From Pseudomonadota bacterium (GTDB lineage Bacteria > Pseudomonadota > Gammaproteobacteria > Steroidobacterales > Steroidobacteraceae): a stretch of DNA of 54,670 nucleotides. Below the pieces are notes generated by a model. It worked only from the letters and a program-made list of their open reading frames with translations, did no database searches and was not told where the DNA came from. Made by a program: the position numbers and the translations under genes. The stretch covers positions 1-54,670 of the forward strand of contig JADJOO010000011.1 of the NCBI GenBank assembly GCA_016713725.1. The letters are read 5' to 3'. This document shows positions 45,461-54,670 of the stretch, piece after piece. Every line of letters starts with the position of its first letter. The stretch's first letter is position 1.

Positions 45461-46263
45461 TTACTGCGGCAGCGGCTGCAGGTTGAGGATCATGTTCAGC
45501 ACCGTGCCGAGCAGGGAATCTGAACCGTTGGCATTGGTGCCATAGGTGCGGCGCCCGTAGTAGCCATCCTCGTAGCCGCGCTGGAATCCCTCACGGAAGT
45601 AGTAGTTGTAGTCGTCCTGTCGCACATAGCGGCCGTCAAAGCCATAGTTGGCGTCCTGATAGGCGAAGGATTCCCGGTAGTCGAAGCGCCAGTTGTCCTG
45701 CTTGTCCGCGCGCCCCGCCTGGCAGCCCTTCTGGTACCCCGTGTTCGAGGCGCCTGTCGGAGCTGGTCGGCGCCGTACTGATTGGTCTGGTAGTTGTTGT
45801 CGCCCCGGCGGTACTGGTAGGTCGGAGGCGTGTAGTAGTACGGGTCGTTGTCGTAGTCGTAGCGGTCGTTGGCGAGACGCGCCTCCTGTTGGCGCAGTTG
45901 CTCGTAATACGCCTGCTGGTAGCGGTAGTGAGCCAGTCGTTTCTGCTTTTCCAGCTGTTGCGCATTGCGCAGCGCGATCGCCTGCTGTTGCGCGATACGC
46001 TGGTTGTACTCAGCGATGAGCTTCTTCTGCTGGCGAATACGCTCCTGTTGTTCCTGCTGTGAGAGGCGATGCTTCTGGTGTTCCTGCGCCTCCTTCTTGG
46101 CCTGTTTCTGCTCCTGTTTGTCTTGTTTGTCCTGCTGCGCCTCAGCCTTGTGCGGGGCCGACACGTCCTGTCCGTGCTGGGCGTGGCTGGCGAAACTCAT
46201 CGTCGCGAACGCTGCGCTAATCGCGACTGTCACTCCAAGTCGAGTCAGGGTGCTGGCCTTCAT
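45461..46263 (-). CDS. Secreted Gln/Lys coiled-coil protein with Tyr/Gly-rich tail, one frameshift
   Basis: Signal peptide (cut near SHAQ) followed by a long Gln-, Lys- and Glu-rich helical part (about 35-125, e.g. QQEQQERIRQQKKLIAEY) that should form a coiled coil, then a Tyr/Asp/Arg-rich tail. The frame slips near 45735; in the other frame the tail reads CQAGRADKQDNW, GFDGRYVRQDDY and REGFQRGYEDGYYG, the natural continuation to a stop at 45461. No function is known. GGAGA lies 6 bases before the ATG at 46263. The 246 bases upstream to the next gene hold nothing I can support. Confidence 0.72.
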
Positions 46264-46509
46264 TTCATGTCTCCGCAATGGGTCCTACCGATCTGTCGGC
46301 AGTGCTGGCGGGTTGTACTGAGCCCGTGTTGTCACGGTACGCCCAGGAGTCCGGTTCCATCTGTACGGTACGACACAGTCGTGGCGCCGCTACGGCGCAA
46401 AGCCGGGCCAGCGTTTCAAGCGGTCGTTACGTGGGATTCACGGGCAAGACCTCGCCGTCGATTTCAGCGGGCTGGTCGAACTCCGCGCCGGGAAGTTGTT
46501 TCCTGGTCT

Positions 46510-49374
46510 CTATCCTGCCGCCGAGCGCGGCCAGAGTTCCGCTGCGCGGAAGCGACCGGTCGCGGTGAGGTCGCCCTGAGCAGCGCGCTCTGCCGCCCGC
46601 AGGTCGGCGCGGCGCGCCATGAAAGGCGTCTGCGCCACGACATCGAGCAGGCTCGAACCTGCAAACAGGAATCCCTGGCCCGCGACGCAGCCGAGGTCCA
46701 GCAGGGTTGCCACCTGGCTTTCGTTCTCGATGCCTTCAGCGACCGTCTCGAGGCCGAGTGTCGTCGCGAGCATCACGACTGCACGGGCCAGTTCCGGGCC
46801 GCCGTCGTGTTCAGTCAGCCGACTGACGAACGCGCGATCGATCTTGAGGATGTCGATCGGGAACCGGTGCAGGTAGGAGAGCGACGAGTACCCCATGCCG
46901 AAGTCGTCGATCGCGAGGCGCACGCCGAGCGCCTTCAGCTCACGGAAGCGTTCCAGGTTGACTTCGGTGTTCTGCATGATCGTGCTCTCGGTCAGCTCGA
47001 TCACGAGGTCCCCGGCATCGAGACCCGAAACCTCGAGCGCGTGGCGCACGTCCGCAACCAGGTCACCTTGCTGCAGGTGGCGTCCCGAGATGTTGACCGC
47101 CACGCGCAGGCCGGTGCCGGCCTCGACGGAATCGCTCCATGCGCGGATCTGCGTGCACGCGTCAACGAGGACGCGACGACCCAACTCGACGATCCGGCCG
47201 GATTCCTCGGCAATCGAGATGAACGAGCCCGGCATGACGATGCCCCGCTGCGGGTGATTCCACCGCACCAGGGCCTCCACGCCGAGTAGTTCGCGGCTCG
47301 TCAGGTCGACCACCGGCTGGAACTCGACGAAGAACTCGTTGCGCGCAAAAGCCAGGTCGATGTCCTGCTCCAGTCGCAGGCGGTCGTGCAATTGTTCCTG
47401 CATGTGCGGCTGGAACAGCACGCAGCGCGCCTTGCCGGCGGACTTCGCGTTGTACATGGCGATGTCGGCCTTGCGCAGCAACTGCTCTGCGTCGTCACCG
47501 GGTTGCGAGCAGGCCGCACCGATGCTCGCCGTGGCGTCGGTTTCCCTGCCGTCCACCAGCAGGGGCCGGTTGAACGCCTCGGTGATCGGCACGGCGATGC
47601 GCTCGACGTCCGTATCGCTGCGAATGCCCTCGAGCAGGATCGCGAACTCGTCGCCACCGAGGCGAGCCACGGTGTCGGACGGCCGGGTCGACTTGACCAG
47701 CCGTTGCGCCGCCGCCTGCAACAGGCGATCGCCGGCATCGTGTCCGAGCGAGTCGTTGACGTTCTTGAAGTTGTCGAGGTCGAGGAACATGACGGCAACT
47801 CGCTGCTGCGACCGTTGCGCCAGCGCCAGCGCGTGCTCGACCCGGTTCCAGAAGAGGCTGCGATTGGCGAGCAGCGTCAGCGGGTCGTGGAATGCCAGCT
47901 TGCGCAGTTGCTCTTCCAATGCCTTGCGCTCGGTGACGTCGCGGAAGTTCAGGGCCAGCCCGGCAATGGCCGGGTCGTCCATCAGGTTGCTGCCGACGCA
48001 CTCGAGGGTGCTGCGTCGTTCGCCTGACTCGACGATCAGCTCGATCGGTCCAACGACCCGGCCATGCGTCGCCGACACCTCAGCGAGGAATGCAGCCAGC
48101 CGTTCGTTGTCGCCATCGACCCAGCGGTCGAGGAGATTGTGTCCCACCATGTCGTCCGGATGGGTGGCAAACGTGCGCTCGGCCGCCGGCGAGGCGAACT
48201 TCAACACCCCCTCGGCGTTGGTGATCATGATCACGTCGGAGGCATTCTTGATCAGGGACGCGTAGCGGGCTTCGACGATGTCGGCCGCACGCCGTTCGCG
48301 CAGCAGCGCGTCGTCGCGCGAGAGCACGCCCTGGCGGACCATGACCAGCGACGTCAGCACGAAAATGATGACTGTCATCGTGTTCACGGGGCTGGCGGCC
48401 GTGCTGCGCTCGACGTAGACCAGCACCAGGAACGACACCATCATGGCGATGTAAGGCATTCCCTCGATGAGCGCGACGCTGAATGCATTCGGGGCGCGTC
48501 GCGCGCCGGGCCTGCCACGAAGTTGCTCGCGCGCGGCGGCTGCAAGCCAGACGTAGCAGGACAGGTAGATGACGTCCGAGACGCTGCCCGGAATGTAGCT
48601 GCCGTCCACCTTGGACATGGCCCAGACGATGTCGGCAAGGGACATCGACGAGAAGCCGAGCGTGAGCAGCATCAGGGCCCGGCGCCGGATAGGCGTGGCG
48701 CCGGAGTGCATCAGCAGCACGCCGCAGGCCAGCAGCATGAGGCAGTTGAGGGCGATGTAGCTCTGCGCCAGCACGTACTTGAGCAGGTTCGGGTCGCGTT
48801 GGGCTGCCGCTGTCGGCGCGATCACGAAGAACCAGAAGAATGCGCCGAACCCCAGCATGAGGATCGCCGTGTCGAGGCCGAGCCGGGCCCATTGCACGCG
48901 AACGGCGGCAGTGCGGATCACCGTCAGCACCGCGGCGAGGACCAGCGGGTAGAAGCCCAGGAAGAACACGTCGCCGAGCGACGGGAAGGGGTCGATCCCG
49001 TACAGCCAGTACGTCGAATGCAGCAGGTTGCCCGTGCTGTAGATTGCCAGTGCGGCCGTAAGGAGCCACCAGGTGCGGCGCGCGGCCGGATCCGCGGAGC
49101 CTCGCGCAGCAGCTCCCGTCAGGACGGCCACGCCGATGCTCGCCACCGAATCGGAATACAGGTTGAAGACGTCGAGCCAGGGCGAGGCACTACCATCGAC
49201 CAGGATCAGCGCAATGGCGAGCGCTACGTAGACGAACAGGCCGACGGCGACGGCGCCGGTCCAGCCGGAACTGAATCGCTCACGCTTCGTCACGCCATCG
49301 GTCGTTGGCCACTGTGGGGACATATTGTTCGGTCCGCGTCTCCCATACGCAGCAGCCCTTTGGATTCGTTGCAT
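46510..49374 (-). CDS. Membrane PAS-GGDEF-EAL protein (dual c-di-GMP enzyme)
   Basis: A 954-residue protein with about nine N-terminal helices (about 35-340), a PAS domain (about 365-490), a GGDEF domain (about 500-660) with intact RLGGDEF and an RPSD I-site five residues before it, and an EAL domain (about 675-925) with GVEALVRWNHP, NISGRHL, ELTES, IDDFGMGYSS, KIDRAF and AEGIE all present. Both synthesis and breakdown of c-di-GMP are therefore possible; the N-terminal helices probably sense a membrane signal. Start at 49374 has TGAGG 5 bases away; ATG at 49323 is an alternative. A perfect CRP box lies 59-74 bases upstream. Confidence 0.93.
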   Translation of the reverse strand: MQRIQRAAAYGRRGPNNMSPQWPTTDGVTKRERFSSGWTGAVAVGLFVYVALAIALILVDGSASPWLDVFNLYSDSVASIGVAVLTGAAARGSADPAARRTWWLLTAALAIYSTGNLLHSTYWLYGIDPFPSLGDVFFLGFYPLVLAAVLTVIRTAAVRVQWARLGLDTAILMLGFGAFFWFFVIAPTAAAQRDPNLLKYVLAQSYIALNCLMLLACGVLLMHSGATPIRRRALMLLTLGFSSMSLADIVWAMSKVDGSYIPGSVSDVIYLSCYVWLAAAAREQLRGRPGARRAPNAFSVALIEGMPYIAMMVSFLVLVYVERSTAASPVNTMTVIIFVLTSLVMVRQGVLSRDDALLRERRAADIVEARYASLIKNASDVIMITNAEGVLKFASPAAERTFATHPDDMVGHNLLDRWVDGDNERLAAFLAEVSATHGRVVGPIELIVESGERRSTLECVGSNLMDDPAIAGLALNFRDVTERKALEEQLRKLAFHDPLTLLANRSLFWNRVEHALALAQRSQQRVAVMFLDLDNFKNVNDSLGHDAGDRLLQAAAQRLVKSTRPSDTVARLGGDEFAILLEGIRSDTDVERIAVPITEAFNRPLLVDGRETDATASIGAACSQPGDDAEQLLRKADIAMYNAKSAGKARCVLFQPHMQEQLHDRLRLEQDIDLAFARNEFFVEFQPVVDLTSRELLGVEALVRWNHPQRGIVMPGSFISIAEESGRIVELGRRVLVDACTQIRAWSDSVEAGTGLRVAVNISGRHLQQGDLVADVRHALEVSGLDAGDLVIELTESTIMQNTEVNLERFRELKALGVRLAIDDFGMGYSSLSYLHRFPIDILKIDRAFVSRLTEHDGGPELARAVVMLATTLGLETVAEGIENESQVATLLDLGCVAGQGFLFAGSSLLDVVAQTPFMARRADLRAAERAAQGDLTATGRFRAAELWPRSAAG

Positions 49375-49392
49375 CTAGCCTCAGGGGTTCAG

Positions 49393-49411
49393 CGGCGGTC
49401 TGTGACCGCCG
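49393..49411. promoter_or_regulatory. 8-bp inverted repeat in the leader of the GGDEF-EAL gene
   Basis: CGGCGGTC and GACCGCCG flank a TGT loop 19-37 bases before the start at 49374. It may be an operator or a leader hairpin; nothing else in the sequence decides between the two. Confidence 0.35.
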
Positions 49412-49432
49412 TACGAATATGTCAGCTCCGCT

Positions 49433-49448
49433 TGTGACGCAGTTCACA
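49433..49448. promoter_or_regulatory. Perfect CRP/Vfr box (TGTGA-N6-TCACA)
   Basis: TGTGACGCAGTTCACA matches the CRP half-sites without mismatch. It lies between the divergent GGDEF-EAL gene (59 bases from its start) and the PbpG gene (244 bases from its start), so the former is the likelier target. The rest of this 317-base spacer shows no gene. Confidence 0.7.
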
Positions 49449-49691
49449 CGTTGAGCGGCCTCGGCGCAGCGTCGGTCTCCATAGACGATTGCGGGGCCGA
49501 CGATTGCAGGAGAGATTTGGCGGTGAGCCCTGCTGGCTGTCTGCACTCCGGTCCGAAATGTGAAACCAGCGCAAGTCTTCTGCCCGACGCTATGTCACAT
49601 TCCCTGCGGATTGTGGCAGGCTGGCGACCGCCTCAATGCACGCTCGCACGAATCGCGAGCGGCTCGGGGCAGTGGCACTCGCGCAGGAGCG

Positions 49692-50560
49692 ATGGAAGAC
49701 ATGCTGTATCGGCGCACGAATCATTGTCTGGGGACGCTGACGAGCCTCGTGCTGGCGGTGTTCGCACCCGTCGCCGCGTTCGCTGCCTCGCAGGGGTCCG
49801 CCCCGCCGAAGACGATCCCCGAGGTTCGCTCCCACGCCTACTACATCCTCGATGAGTCAGACTCAGCGGTGCTCGCTGCGCGCAATGAACACCTTGCCGT
49901 TCCAATCGCCTCGATCACCAAGCTGATGACCGCCCTGGTCGTGCTCGAGGCCGGTCAGCCCATGGACCAGGTGGTGACCATCACCGCCGATGACGTGCGT
50001 GGTACCGCCGGCAACGGCTCACGCCTGGCGGCGGGTTACAAGCTGAGCAGGCAGGACCTGCTGCTGCTGGCGTTGATGTCGTCCGAGAACCGTGCCGCGT
50101 ATGCGCTGTGCCGATCCTATCCACGCGGCCTGCGTGCCTGCGTGCAGGGCCATGAACAGGAAGGCGGTGGTGGCTAAACCCGGCAGCGCGCATCGTCGAG
50201 CCACCGGGCTTGTCGAGCCGCAACCGTGCCCGAGAACTGGCCAAGCTGGTGCTGGCGGCCGCGGGCAACAGCACGATCAGCGAATACTCCACTTCTGCCC
50301 GTCACACCGTGACGGTCAGCCGTCACCTGCTCGAGTTCCGCAATACCAACCTGCTGGTCGCCAATCCGGCCTGGCACGTCGACGTGCAGAAGACCGGCTA
50401 CATCCCGGAAGCCGGACGCTGTCTCGTGATGCAGGCAGAAATCGATGGCCGCCCGGTCGTGATGGTCCTGCTCAATTCGTATGGAAAGTACACGCGAATC
50501 GCGGACGCCAAGCGGGTCCGGACCTGGCTCGAATCGCGGAGCCGGGTCGCCGCTCTCTAG
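49692..50560 (+). pseudogene. pbpG: D-alanyl-D-alanine endopeptidase (PBP7/PbpG-like), frameshifted
   Basis: Periplasmic serine peptidase that cuts peptidoglycan cross-links. A signal peptide (cut near AFAAS) and the penicillin-binding motifs SITK (SxxK), SEN (SxN, in MSSENRAAYAL) and KTG (VQKTGYIPEAG) are visible. Between SEN and KTG the frame changes two or three times (about 50130-50215): AMNRKAV, ATGLVEP and GLSSRNRARELAKLV come from different frames. Domain order and length (about 290 residues) are otherwise normal. ATG at 49692 follows AGGAG; ATG at 49701 is possible. Multiple slips in 90 bases make either poor sequence or a decayed gene possible. Confidence 0.82.
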
Positions 50561-50602
50561 GCGTAGCCCCGCAGCCGGTATCCCGGCAGAGGGCAAGCGC
50601 TA

Positions 50603-51511
50603 TCAGGCAGCGCGACTTTCATCCTGCGGGACGGCCATCCATGCGGCGCGGACATTCGCGGCTGTCGGCCCAGCGCCATCCGGTCGCCAGCCTGGTGAAC
50701 CAAAGACGTAGCCGGCGATTTCGCGCAGGCTCCGTGCCCGACGGACGTCACGGAACATCGCGGCCCATTCATGGAACGCGATCTTGATCGGATTGAATGT
50801 GTCGATGTTGTGGATCAAACCGTACTTCGGTGGATCGTCGTCACGCTCTGCCACGAACGTGCCGAATATCCGATCCCAAACCATGAAAATGCCCGCGTAG
50901 TTGCGGTCGACGTAGCGGGGGTTCGACGCGTGGTGAACGCGATGGTGTGACGGCGTGTTGAACAGGTACTCGAACCACGCGGGCATCCGGCGGATGGCCT
51001 CGGTGTGGATCCAGAACTGATACAACAGGTTGAGTCCGCTCTGCAGGAAGATCATCTCGGGCGGGAAGCCGATGAGCAGCAGCACGAACCACGGTGCCCA
51101 GGTGCCGACCAGCACGCCGGTCCATGGCTGGCGGATCGCCGTGGAAAGGTTGTACTCCTGCGACGAATGATGATTGACGTGCGCTGCCCACCAGAAGCGG
51201 CACTCGTGGCTGATGCGATGAAACCAGTAATACGCCAGGTCGTCGAGCACGACGATCGCCGCCCACGCCCAGGGCGAACTCATCGAGATGTCGTAGATCC
51301 GGAACTGGTAAATCCATGTGAACACTGCGACCGTGGCACCGGCCAGCGCGAGGTTGGTTGCGTAGTTACCGGCGCGCATGCCGATCGATGCGAGGGTGTC
51401 CCGCACTGTGTAGCGGCCGCGTACGAGGTGGGCGCGCACCAACGCCATTTCGAACAACATCAGGGCGAAGCGCGCCAGCACCAGCACTTGCGCCGTGGTC
51501 AGGGCTTTCAT
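50603..51511 (-). CDS. Fatty acid hydroxylase / sterol desaturase family protein
   Basis: A 302-residue membrane di-iron enzyme. The histidine clusters of the superfamily are in place: HRISH with HVNHHSS, and HRVHH further on. About four helices precede and separate them. It hydroxylates or desaturates a lipid; the substrate is unknown. It is last in a minus-strand operon and its ATG overlaps the MFS stop by four bases, so it may act on the product of the neighbouring acyl-CoA genes. Confidence 0.9.
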   Translation of the reverse strand: MKALTTAQVLVLARFALMLFEMALVRAHLVRGRYTVRDTLASIGMRAGNYATNLALAGATVAVFTWIYQFRIYDISMSSPWAWAAIVVLDDLAYYWFHRISHECRFWWAAHVNHHSSQEYNLSTAIRQPWTGVLVGTWAPWFVLLLIGFPPEMIFLQSGLNLLYQFWIHTEAIRRMPAWFEYLFNTPSHHRVHHASNPRYVDRNYAGIFMVWDRIFGTFVAERDDDPPKYGLIHNIDTFNPIKIAFHEWAAMFRDVRRARSLREIAGYVFGSPGWRPDGAGPTAANVRAAWMAVPQDESRAA

Positions 51512-52809
51512 GTCGTGGTCGGCCTGCTTCGGTAGCCGGAGTGATGGAAGAATAGCATCGCCGGCACCAGCGCGAGCAGCGTCAGGAGAGCGGCCGTGGC
51601 GAAGACTGCGCCGTATCCGAACCGGTCGGTGAACAGGCCGCCGATCGTCGCGGCCATGCCCGTGACCAATACCGTCAACGAGGCCTGCAGCGAGTAATCG
51701 GTGCCCGGCGAATGGGCACGACAGCGATCCATCATGAGCGTGAACAGGGCGACGGTCGACAGGCCGTCCGCGAACTGCTCGAAGTACACGATGGCCCCGA
51801 TCGCATAGAGATTGCGCACGCCGACGACGACCAGCAGGTAGCCCGCCAGCCCCAGTGCCTGCAGCGCGCCGAACGCCAGCAATGCCTCGCGATGTCCGAT
51901 GCGCAGCAGCGACGCGCCGCCGACGAACGCGCCGCTCACCCCGGCCGTCGCGCCCGCGACTCCCGTGATCACGCCGATCTGCGCGAGCGAGAAGCCGCTG
52001 TCGGTCAGCAGCGGTCCCGTCATGCGCGAGGCGAGTGAGTCGCCGAACTTGTACAGCGCGACGGTGGCAAGCCACCAGCCGACCCCGGGTCGCGCAACGA
52101 ATCCGCGGAACAGCCCGGCATAGCCGCGCAGGCCTTGCCACTCGGCGTGCGTCTCCGACTGCTGGATGGGTGAGCGGGCGTCATCCATGAACAGGACCGG
52201 CACGATCACGAGCAGCATCAGGCATGCGAGGCTGCCGTAGCTTGCCTGCCACCCGTGCCGCGAAACGAGCCACAGCAGGCCGCCGCTGCCCATCACCATG
52301 CCGAGCTTGTAACCGACGACCTGGATGCTGTTGCCGAGGCCACGCCATTCCGGCCGCAGCTGTGTGATCGCGTACCCGTCGGTCGCGATGTCCTGCGTCG
52401 CCGAGATGACGTTGGCGCAGAACAGCACGGCGAGCAGCCAGGGCAGGCGGGTGACCCAGACGTCGAAATTCCGTAACGCCACGACCAGCATCAGCGCCAT
52501 CGAGAGGGCGTTCAGCGCCAACAGCCACTGTTTGCGTGTGCCGAAGCGATCGACCAAAGGCGCCCAGAGGAATTTCAGGGCCCACGGCAGCGCGAGCGCG
52601 CTGGTGAATCCAATCAGCGACAGCGAGACGCCCTGGTCGCGCAGGAGTGCCGGCAGCGCTTTCGCAATCAGGCCGGAGGGCAGGCCCTGTGCGAAGTAGA
52701 GCAGGGCCAGCAGGCTGAATAGACGCCAGCCGATGGCACCTGGCCGGGCCGGTCGCAGCGCGTTGGCAGACTCCGACTCCCCAGGCGCGTGCCCGGGTTT
52801 TCTAGCCAT
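51508..52809 (-). CDS. AmpG-like MFS transporter
   Basis: A 433-residue MFS protein with 12 helices starting at about residue 28. LYFAQGLPSGLIAKALPALL, FLWAPLVDRFGTRKQWL and TQDIATDGYAITQL follow the AmpG/acetyl-CoA transporter-like pattern. AmpG carries muropeptides, but many relatives have other cargo; given the acyl-CoA ligase before it and hydroxylase after it, a lipid-related cargo is possible. The ATG overlaps the ligase stop by eight bases. Confidence 0.85.
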   Translation of the reverse strand: MARKPGHAPGESESANALRPARPGAIGWRLFSLLALLYFAQGLPSGLIAKALPALLRDQGVSLSLIGFTSALALPWALKFLWAPLVDRFGTRKQWLLALNALSMALMLVVALRNFDVWVTRLPWLLAVLFCANVISATQDIATDGYAITQLRPEWRGLGNSIQVVGYKLGMVMGSGGLLWLVSRHGWQASYGSLACLMLLVIVPVLFMDDARSPIQQSETHAEWQGLRGYAGLFRGFVARPGVGWWLATVALYKFGDSLASRMTGPLLTDSGFSLAQIGVITGVAGATAGVSGAFVGGASLLRIGHREALLAFGALQALGLAGYLLVVVGVRNLYAIGAIVYFEQFADGLSTVALFTLMMDRCRAHSPGTDYSLQASLTVLVTGMAATIGGLFTDRFGYGAVFATAALLTLLALVPAMLFFHHSGYRSRPTTT

Positions 52810-54343
52810 CGACTGGTCGCGCGACGAGTTCCGACTTCAAGACCTTGCCGGAGGCGTTGCGCGGCAGCGCTGCGACGAACTTGATGTACCGCGGCTTCTT
52901 GTAGCCGGCGATGTGGGCGCCCACCCAGTCCCTGATTGCGGCGTGTGCCGGTTCCGGCCCCGGCCTGAGGACGATGAAGGCCATCACGGCCTCGCCCCAC
53001 TGCTCGTCCGGGATGCCGATCACGGCTGCATCGGCGATCGCCTCGTGCCGCAGCAGGACCTGCTCGACTTCCTGCGGGTAGACGTTCTCGCCGCCGGTCT
53101 TGATCAGGTACTTCTTGCGGTCGACCATTCTCACCTGTCCATTGGCGAGGCGTACGAACAGGTCTCCGGTGTGATGCCACTGGTTCTTCAGCGCTTCCGC
53201 CGTGGCTGCGGGATGATTCCAGTAGCCCAGCATGACCGTGCTGCCACGCACGCAAAGCTCTCCGATCACTCCGAGGCGGCATCACATCAAGGTCGTCGTC
53301 ATCGGCGAAGGATGTTGGTCGTAGAAGGGAGCATGACGCGGCCGTAAGGTCGTGGGATCGTCATCCCACAGCATGCGTGAGATCGGCCCAGTCGGGTCAC
53401 TTTTGCCACCGGCTTCCGTCTGACAGCCCCGCCGAGATGCCGTAATACTTCGCGACTCCAGCTGCGTCCTCGAGTTCCCAGTCTCAGCCAGCTCAGGGTT
53501 TCTCCACGCCGGCGCCGCTGATGAGTCAGGAACACGATGCTGACGCGATGCTCTGCAATCAACCGATAGAACATCCCTGGATCGGCCAGCGGCGCGGTGA
53601 CGATCGTGCCGCCGAGGATGAGCTGGGAGAGCGCCGTGCCAAAACCCGCGACGTGGAAGAAAGGCAGGAAGGCCAGGTAGACATCTTCTTCACCCATCCC
53701 GAAACAGGTGGCCATGTTGATCGCATAGCCTGTCCACGTGCGCTGCAGGGAATCATACAGCCCTCGAAACCTGGGGCTACCCGGTCGTTTTTCGCCGCTC
53801 GTGTGCAGCAGCATGATGACAGGGACTCGCCGCTTAATTGACGGCTCCATCTCAAGCGCCGGGTTGCCCGCAGCAGTAAGGATGCTGAAGTCGGTCCATC
53901 CGGCCCGCGTCGCTTCCGCCATGCAGGATTTTCAGTTGAACCGTCGCGTTGCCGGCAAGCGCTGCTTCGGCGAGCGGCGCCATCTGGCCGCAGGTAAAGC
54001 AGGCTCGTGCGCCGGCATCCTCGATGATGAATCGCAGCTCCGGTGCTGCATGCCGGATGTTCAGCGGCACGAGCACGGCGCCGATCCACGCAAGTGCCAG
54101 GAAGAACTCGGTGTAAGCCTTGCTGTTCAGCGCCAGGCACGCAACGCGGTCGCCAGCGACGATGCCGTGGCTCGCGAGCCAGCCAGCCATGCGCATGACA
54201 CGCTCGTGAAGTTCGCCGTAGCTGATCGCATCGCCAGTGACGCCGTCGATGACGGCGATCTTGCCTGCGCGTTCGTGTGCATGACGCTTGAGCAGGAAAC
54301 GGCAGGGGACCGACGTGAGCTGGAGTTGCGCGGCAGCGGGCAT
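52802..54343 (-). pseudogene. Acyl-CoA synthetase (AMP-binding family), rearranged in the middle
   Basis: N-terminal part (54343 to about 53930): YGELHERVMRMAGWLASHG and ALNSKAYTEFFLALAWIGAV. After a frame change near 53930 the text is MLLHTSG then RGLYDSLQRTW and FLPFFHVAGFG, ending at VSIVFL; the Gly/Thr-rich P-loop (SGTTGxPKG) is damaged. Bases about 53290-53530 do not read as the expected central region (Y-G-x-T-E motif) in any frame, while the C-terminal domain (53269-52802) is clean: GELCVRGSTVMLGYW, TGDLFVR, KTGGENVYPQEVE and the catalytic Lys in NASGKVLKSEL. So one or more slips and a replaced or lost segment. AGAGGA lies 5 bases before the ATG at 54343. Confidence 0.8.
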
Positions 54344-54357
54344 GGCTGTCCTCTGGT

Positions 54358-54670
54358 CTACGGGCATCGTCCGTTTACCGGGCTGTCGTTGCCGGGGCCG
54401 GGATGTCCCGGATAGGCCGGCCGGCGCTTTTCCAGCCAGGCCTGCACACCTTCCGGGTAGTCCCGGTACGGGTGAGACCTGCCCAGTAGTCGCGTTCGAG
54501 CGCCAGCGCTCGCTCGAGGGGCAGGTCCAGCCCCTCGTCGACGCAATGCTTGATGTGCCTGACGGCGATCGGGCTGTTGCCGGCGATCTCGCGGGCCATG
54601 GTCATCGAATCCGTCAGCAGCTGCTCCGGTGCCGACACGTGCTCTATCAGGCCGAAGTCGAGCGCCTGAC
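54358..54670 (-). CDS. Enoyl-CoA hydratase/isomerase family protein, 3' part, one frameshift
   Basis: Runs off the right edge. The crotonase C-terminal part is readable: ALDFGLIEHVSAPEQLL, IAGNSPIAVRHIKHCV and LERALALERDYW. The frame slips near 54480; in the other frame it continues HPYRDYPEGVQAWLEKRRP to a stop at 54358. The oxyanion-hole region is outside the window. It precedes the acyl-CoA ligase by 14 bases, so both belong to one lipid-degradation-type operon. Confidence 0.85.
   Translation of the reverse strand, partial: SGARLRPDRARVGTGAAADGFDDHGPRDRRQQPDRRQAHQALRRRGAGPAPRASAGARTRLLGRSHPYRDYPEGVQAWLEKRRPAYPGHPGPGNDSPVNGRCP

Noticed and set aside
45449..46270. Tandem repeats or CRISPR in the Gln/Tyr-rich gene
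   Set aside because: The DNA repeats are irregular codon-level biases of a coiled-coil and Tyr-rich protein, without constant repeat length or spacers.
49393..49411. Inverted repeat as a terminator
   Set aside because: It lies between divergent genes, where no transcript ends, so an operator or leader structure is more sensible.

Overview
The window is high-GC DNA with gamma/betaproteobacterial gene content: a class I c-di-GMP riboswitch, multi-PAS sensor kinases, HD-GYP, GGDEF and EAL proteins, CorC-type transporters, AmpG-like MFS, PbpG, and perfect FNR and CRP type boxes. A gammaproteobacterium (Xanthomonadales, Nevskiales or Steroidobacter-like) is my best guess, without a marker gene to settle it. 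I see no rRNA, tRNA, CRISPR array or transposase.

Layout. 1-3179: end of a trehalose-6-phosphate synthase gene, then a c-di-GMP riboswitch ahead of a secreted Ig/FnIII protein. 3356-14111: a one-direction signalling island with two membrane sensor kinases, four receiver proteins (one with HD-GYP, one with a MarR-like domain), a 71-residue protein resembling a lone kinase dimerisation/phosphoacceptor hairpin, and a GAF-GGDEF cyclase. 14401-16992: secreted PKD-like protein. 17073-18577 (minus): compact operon of a mini NnrS/heme-copper-like membrane protein, a GcvH-like lipoyl protein and a thioredoxin-membrane fusion, behind an FNR-type promoter. 18691-28770: CorC-like transporter, DsbA-like and NTF2-like proteins, PadR-PspC pair, class I aldolase, CHASE2 protein plus M48 protease, M20-type hydrolase. 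28889-36223: damaged stretch with a broken M4 protease, a broken Ser/Thr kinase facing an ECF sigma gene, and fragments of M14 carboxypeptidase, an M20 5' end and katG.

36349-45448 is the most interesting part: an FNR-box-led operon for a CuA-containing heme-copper enzyme (subunits IIa, II, I), heme O synthase, SCO, a cytochrome b/2[4Fe-4S]/FlpD-type protein, a small anchored protein, a bacteriohemerythrin and a second SCO fused to an M14 peptidase. In subunit I the residue that should be the active-site tyrosine (CuB His231 + 4) is Gln235, while all metal and heme histidines are kept. That is the signature of nitric oxide reductases that arose from oxygen reductases, so I read it as a probable NO reductase operon. 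The FNR-type mini-NnrS operon may belong to the same NO/low-oxygen response.

45461-54670: a Q/Y-rich secreted protein, a GGDEF-EAL protein with a perfect CRP box upstream, a PbpG-like peptidase, and a minus-strand lipid operon (enoyl-CoA hydratase, acyl-CoA ligase, MFS, fatty acid hydroxylase). About 30 single-base frame breaks, several in homopolymers inside otherwise perfect genes, suggest much of the damage is sequencing error; a few abrupt gene-to-gene joins look like real or assembly-made deletions.
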